Positions 60,430 to 64,000 of a stretch of DNA of 64,000 bases are shown here, one piece after another. The DNA comes from Cellulophaga fucicola (GTDB taxonomy: Bacteria; Bacteroidota; Bacteroidia; Flavobacteriales; Flavobacteriaceae). Below the pieces are notes generated by a model. That model was not told the origin of the DNA, searched no databases, and saw only the letters and a program-made list of their open reading frames with translations. A program made the translations under genes and the position numbers. Within the stretch, counting starts at the first letter, position 1. Every line of letters starts with the position of its first letter. The stretch covers positions 868,001 through 932,000 of the forward strand of contig NZ_FPIY01000001.1 in NCBI RefSeq assembly GCF_900119145.1. Direction: 5' to 3'.

Positions 60430-62928
60430 ATGCGCCATCTATTGGTATCATGCGTAATTTTTACATTATGCATCAATTTAGGAATTTCACAAGCTCCTAA
60501 AAAAAGTTCATCTTCAGAAATATATCATTCTTTAGAAAAGTTAAACTTCTTAGGATCTGCCTTATACATAGCAGCACATCCAGACGATGAAAACACTAGG
60601 TTAATATCTTACCTATCTAACAATGTAAAAGCAAAAACAGCGTATTTGTCATTAACTCGTGGAGACGGAGGGCAAAATCTAATTGGACCAGAAATTAGAG
60701 AGCAATTAGGCGTTTTACGTACACAAGAATTACTTGCTGCCCGTAGTAAAGATGGCGGCGAACAATTTTTTTCTAGAGCAAATGACTTTGGATACTCTAA
60801 ACACCCAGACGAAACTTTGGCTATTTGGAACAAAAAAGAGGTTTTAGGAGACGTTGTACAAATAATTAGACAATTTAAACCAGATGTAGTTATAAACAGG
60901 TTTAATCATAAAAATCCTGGATCTACTCACGGTCACCACACAACTTCTGCAATGTTAAGTGTAGAGGCTTTTGACTTGGTTAACGATCCAAAAGCATATC
61001 CAGAGCAATTAAAAACAACAGATACTTGGCAACCACAACGTTTATTTTTTAATACATCTTGGTGGTTTTATGGTAGCGAAGAAGCTTTTGACAAAGCAGA
61101 TAAGAGTAAATTATTAAAATTAGATGTAGGTGTTTTTTATCCGATGTTGGGCGTATCTAACAACGAGATTGCATCTTTAGCAAGTAGTCAGCATTTATGC
61201 CAAGGCTTTGGCCGTATTTCTACTAGAGGTAGCCAAGACGAATATATTGAGCTTTTAAAGGGTGATATGCCTAAGAATGAAGATATTTTTGACGGAATAA
61301 ACACAACTTGGTCTAGAATAGATGGTGGCGTTGCTGTTGGAAAAATCTTAAATAAGGTTGAAGAAAATTTCAATTTTAAAAACCCCACGACGCACTTACC
61401 AGAACTAATAGAAGCTTATAAATTATTACAAAAATCTACAGATACACATTGGAAAATTATTAAATCTGAAGAGCTTAAAAATATGATCTCTTCTATTACC
61501 GGCTTGTATTTAGAGGCTAATGCTAACAAAACAAACAGTACTCCAAGTGGTGACTTTAAAGTTTCTATAGAGGTATTAAATAGAAGTGTTGCAGACATTA
61601 CACTAAAATCTGTACGTATTGGTACTTCTACCCTATCTCCTAACGTAGCACTAAAAAACAACATTAAAGAAAATTTAAATTTAGATGTTACTGTGCCTGC
61701 AAGTACAGACTATACAAGTCCTTATTGGTTAATGGAAAAAGGAACTTTAGGGATGTATACTGTTAATGATAAAGCATTGATTGGCAAACCAGAAACACCT
61801 AGAGCATTTAATGCTGATTTTGAGCTTAGCATTAACAACTACAGTTTAACTATTACAAAACCTGTTGTAGTACACTACTCAGAACCAGACAAAGGAGAGT
61901 TATACAGACCTTTTGAGATTTTACCAGAAGCTAGTGCGAGCATAAAGGATAAAGTTATTATTTTTTCTGATAATACACCAAAAGAAATACCTGTTACAAT
62001 AAAAGCATTAACAGATAATATTACAGGAGAATTAGAATTATGTTTTTCTAAAGAATGGAAAGTTAGTAACGCTAAACAAGCATTTACTATAGCCAAAAGA
62101 GGAGATACAAAAACATTTATGTTTACAGTAACACCACCTGCTTACGAAGCGGAAAGTGCTATCTCTCCATTAATAAAGATTAACGGAAAAGAACTTAGTA
62201 AAGAGTTAATTGTTATATCTTATGATCATATTCCAACACAATCTGTTTTATTACCATCTGAAGCAAAGGTTGTACGCTTAGATATAAAAAAAACAGGTAA
62301 AAACATTGGTTATATTGCTGGTGCTGGTGATAAAATACCAGAAAGTTTAGAACAAATTGGTTACTCAGTTTCTACTATAGATCCAGATAATATAAACACA
62401 GAATCTCTAAAAGAATTTGATGCTATAGTTGTTGGTATTAGAGCTTACAATGTAGTAAATCAATTAAAGTTTAAACAACACTTTTTACTAGACTACGTAA
62501 AAAATGGTGGAAACTTAGTAATACAATACAACACAGCTGGTCGTGGTAGCCTAGGAATAGACAACCTTGCTCCTTACACACTAGAACTCTCTAGAGACAG
62601 AGTTACAGACGAGAACGCAACAGTAAACATTTTAGCAAAAAAACATTCTGTAATAAACTCACCTAACAAAATAGAAGCTAAGGACTTTAACAACTGGGTA
62701 CAAGAACGTGGTTTATATTTCCCTAACAAATGGGGAAAAGAGTTTACTCCTATTTTAGCAATGGCAGATAAAGGAGAAGCAGCTAAAGAAGGTAGTATTT
62801 TAATTGCTCCTTACGGAAAAGGAAATTATATATACACAGGAATAAGCTTTTTTAGAGAATTGCCAGCAGGTGTTCCTGGTGCCTATAAATTATTTGCTAA
62901 TATGTTATCACTACCTAAAAATAACTAA
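60430..62928 (+). CDS. Secreted long PIG-L/LmbE-family deacetylase
   Basis: 832 aa. Signal peptide (LLVSCVIFTLCINLGISQ). The N-terminal ~250 residues are PIG-L: the metal motif YIAAHPDDENTRLI, FNHKNPGSTHGHHTTSAM and a long C-terminal half with beta-sandwich and Rossmann-like regions (FDAIVVGIRAYNVVNQLKFKQHFLLDYVKNGGNLVIQYN; GKGNYIYTGISFFRELPAGVPGAYKLFANML, as in ThuA/glutamine-amidotransferase-like folds). It may deacetylate an amino-sugar substrate in the periplasm. It is followed 6 bp later by a small peptide and a sodium:solute symporter, so product uptake is plausible. Confidence 0.8.
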   Translation: MRHLLVSCVIFTLCINLGISQAPKKSSSSEIYHSLEKLNFLGSALYIAAHPDDENTRLISYLSNNVKAKTAYLSLTRGDGGQNLIGPEIREQLGVLRTQELLAARSKDGGEQFFSRANDFGYSKHPDETLAIWNKKEVLGDVVQIIRQFKPDVVINRFNHKNPGSTHGHHTTSAMLSVEAFDLVNDPKAYPEQLKTTDTWQPQRLFFNTSWWFYGSEEAFDKADKSKLLKLDVGVFYPMLGVSNNEIASLASSQHLCQGFGRISTRGSQDEYIELLKGDMPKNEDIFDGINTTWSRIDGGVAVGKILNKVEENFNFKNPTTHLPELIEAYKLLQKSTDTHWKIIKSEELKNMISSITGLYLEANANKTNSTPSGDFKVSIEVLNRSVADITLKSVRIGTSTLSPNVALKNNIKENLNLDVTVPASTDYTSPYWLMEKGTLGMYTVNDKALIGKPETPRAFNADFELSINNYSLTITKPVVVHYSEPDKGELYRPFEILPEASASIKDKVIIFSDNTPKEIPVTIKALTDNITGELELCFSKEWKVSNAKQAFTIAKRGDTKTFMFTVTPPAYEAESAISPLIKINGKELSKELIVISYDHIPTQSVLLPSEAKVVRLDIKKTGKNIGYIAGAGDKIPESLEQIGYSVSTIDPDNINTESLKEFDAIVVGIRAYNVVNQLKFKQHFLLDYVKNGGNLVIQYNTAGRGSLGIDNLAPYTLELSRDRVTDENATVNILAKKHSVINSPNKIEAKDFNNWVQERGLYFPNKWGKEFTPILAMADKGEAAKEGSILIAPYGKGNYIYTGISFFRELPAGVPGAYKLFANMLSLPKNN

Positions 62929-62934
62929 GACACT

Positions 62935-63036
62935 ATGGAGAATAAATTTGTTTGGAAAAAAGAATATTCCTTGGTCTTACTTTTAAATATAGCATATGGA
63001 GTTTTGTTTTTTGTAATAATGAAAATTTACAATTAA
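62935..63036 (+). CDS. 33-aa membrane peptide upstream of the symporter
   Basis: MENKFVWKKEYSLVLLLNIAYGVLFFVIMKIYN: one hydrophobic helix (~residues 12-29) with charged ends. The ATG is 6 bp after the PIG-L stop and its TAA ends 1 bp before the symporter ATG, so it is embedded in the operon and probably translated. It may be a small accessory subunit of the symporter, like other small proteins encoded before SSS transporters, but this is inferred from position. Confidence 0.55.
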   Translation: MENKFVWKKEYSLVLLLNIAYGVLFFVIMKIYN

Positions 63037-63037
63037 T

Positions 63038-64000
63038 ATGGCTTCAATAGATTGGTATTTACTTATAGGAACACTACTATTTATTGTAGGTTTTGGCGTG
63101 TATAAAACAAAAGGAAGTAAAAATGTAAACGATTATGTTTTAGGAGGTAATCAGTCTAAATGGTGGACAATTGGATTATCTGTAATGGCCACGCAAGCAA
63201 GTGCTATTACATTTTTATCTACTCCAGGACAAGCATACCACGATGGTATGGGTTTTGTACAGTTTTACTTTGGACTACCACTAGCGATGGTAGTTATATG
63301 TATGGTTTTTGTACCATTATATCATAGATTAAAAGTTTACACAGCATACGAATTTCTAGAAAATAGATTTGATGTTAAAACAAGAACATTAGCCGCATTT
63401 TTATTCTTAATTCAACGTGGTTTAGCGGCAGGTATTACAATTTATGCACCATCTATTATACTGTCTGCAGTACTTGGTTGGGACTTAAGAATTTTGAATA
63501 TTTTAATAGGTATTTTAGTAATTATCTATACTGTCTCTGGAGGTACAAAAGCTGTAAGTGTTACCCAAAAACAACAGATGTTTATTATAATGCTGGGTAT
63601 GTTTGTTGCTTTTTACTTTATTCTAGATTACTTACCAGATGATATTACATTTAGCAAAGCTTTAAAAGTTGCTAGCGCTAGTGATAAATTAAACATCCTA
63701 GATTTTAGTTTTGATACGCAAAGCAGGTACACTGTTTGGAGTGGTTTAACAGGTGGATTTTTCTTATTTATGTCTTATTTTGGAACAGACCAAAGCCAAG
63801 TACAACGTTACTTATCTGGTAAATCTGTAAGAGAGAGTCAACTTGGTTTAATTTTTAATGGTATTTTAAAAATACCAATGCAATTCTTTATTTTATTGGT
63901 TGGTGTAATGGTTTTTGTTTTTTATCAATACAATACATCACCTTTAAACTTTAATCCGGCAGCAACTTCTAAAGTAACAAACTCTGTTTATGCAGAGGAT
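63038..64000 (+). CDS. Sodium:solute symporter family (SSS) transporter, N-terminal part
   Basis: The first 321 codons of a gene that continues past the window end. N-terminal pattern MASIDWYLLIGTLLFIVGFG, then YVLGGNQSKWWTIGLSVMATQASAITFLSTPG, a conserved SSS motif, and several helices (FGLPLAMVVICMVFVPLY, GGTKAVSVTQKQQMFIIMLG, GTDQSQVQRYLSGKSVRESQ). These are typical of LeuT-fold Na+-coupled symporters. Substrate unknown; the neighbour PIG-L deacetylase suggests a sugar- or amino-sugar-related compound. Confidence 0.88.
   Translation, partial: MASIDWYLLIGTLLFIVGFGVYKTKGSKNVNDYVLGGNQSKWWTIGLSVMATQASAITFLSTPGQAYHDGMGFVQFYFGLPLAMVVICMVFVPLYHRLKVYTAYEFLENRFDVKTRTLAAFLFLIQRGLAAGITIYAPSIILSAVLGWDLRILNILIGILVIIYTVSGGTKAVSVTQKQQMFIIMLGMFVAFYFILDYLPDDITFSKALKVASASDKLNILDFSFDTQSRYTVWSGLTGGFFLFMSYFGTDQSQVQRYLSGKSVRESQLGLIFNGILKIPMQFFILLVGVMVFVFYQYNTSPLNFNPAATSKVTNSVYAED

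Noticed and set aside
1-64000. CRISPR array, insertion sequence, prophage or integron
   Set aside because: No regular 25-40-bp repeats with spacers, no transposase or integrase-like ORF, and no phage structural genes were seen.

Overview
The window looks like a chromosome segment of a marine member of the Flavobacteriaceae (Bacteroidetes). The evidence is: low G+C; no usable Shine-Dalgarno sites; a few TAnnTTTG-type promoter elements; type IX secretion (T9SS) C-terminal sorting domains on secreted polysaccharide-active enzymes; a PorP/SprF-family protein; a TonB receptor with a CarboxypepD_reg-like N-terminus; and a fused CcsB/CcsA cytochrome c biogenesis protein. I see no phage, insertion sequence or CRISPR array. 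The genus cannot be fixed from the sequence alone.

Layout. 1-1.8 kb: the 3' end of an unknown gene, a small membrane protein, and an orphan Imm11-like immunity gene beside a GC-rich inverted repeat. 1.8-10.2 kb (minus strand): three secreted multimodular carbohydrate-active proteins, each followed by its own hairpin terminator. A 950-bp gap upstream carries the best promoter in the window and a 38-codon leader ORF. 11.2-18.1 kb: a HisKA_2 sensor kinase with a receiver-only regulator, a PD40/PorP-SPOR pair (T9SS/gliding type), and a LuxR-type regulator. These genes share C-tract leaders of the form TTACCCC or TTAACCCC. 18.2-20.4 kb (minus): a SatD/DUF3307 pair below three 20-bp palindromes spaced exactly 28 bp apart. 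20.6-25.9 kb: an FAD-dependent dehydrogenase, a Lys-rich 53-aa protein, a His-rich membrane protein with a TonB receptor (probably metal uptake), and a 3D-domain lipoprotein.

26.1-34.9 kb: eleven co-directional, tightly packed genes form a redox/thiol island: MsrB, MsrA, a small GNAT, SelO, a flavodoxin-fold reductase, DUF427, a divergent MsrA paralogue, an alpha/beta-hydrolase-OsmC fusion, EgtB, EgtD and an aldo/keto reductase. EgtB and EgtD point to ergothioneine. A bacillithiol deacetylase (BshB1) and a transsulfuration enzyme lie together at 48.8-50.7 kb, so the cell may make two low-molecular-weight thiols.

34.9-42.1 kb: a sterol-desaturase-family protein, a cation/Ca2+ exchanger, a CASTOR/POLLUX-type channel behind a TerB/zinc-ribbon protein, an M28 peptidase and tRNA-His. 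42.4-48.8 kb: three tandem paralogous TPR histidine kinases with no response regulator. 48.8-55.4 kb: BshB1, the transsulfuration enzyme, a metalloprotease-like lipoprotein, the CcsBA fusion and a truncated haemoglobin. 55.5-60.3 kb: a housekeeping run (DUF2520, KdsC-like, Maf, lipoprotein, MscS, CorA). 60.4-64 kb: a long PIG-L deacetylase, a 33-aa membrane peptide and the start of a sodium:solute symporter cut by the window edge.

The items most worth following up are the 28-bp-phased palindromes, the intra-operon terminators in the carbohydrate-enzyme cluster, the divergent MsrA in the redox island, the recurrent C-tract leaders, and the kinase triplication.
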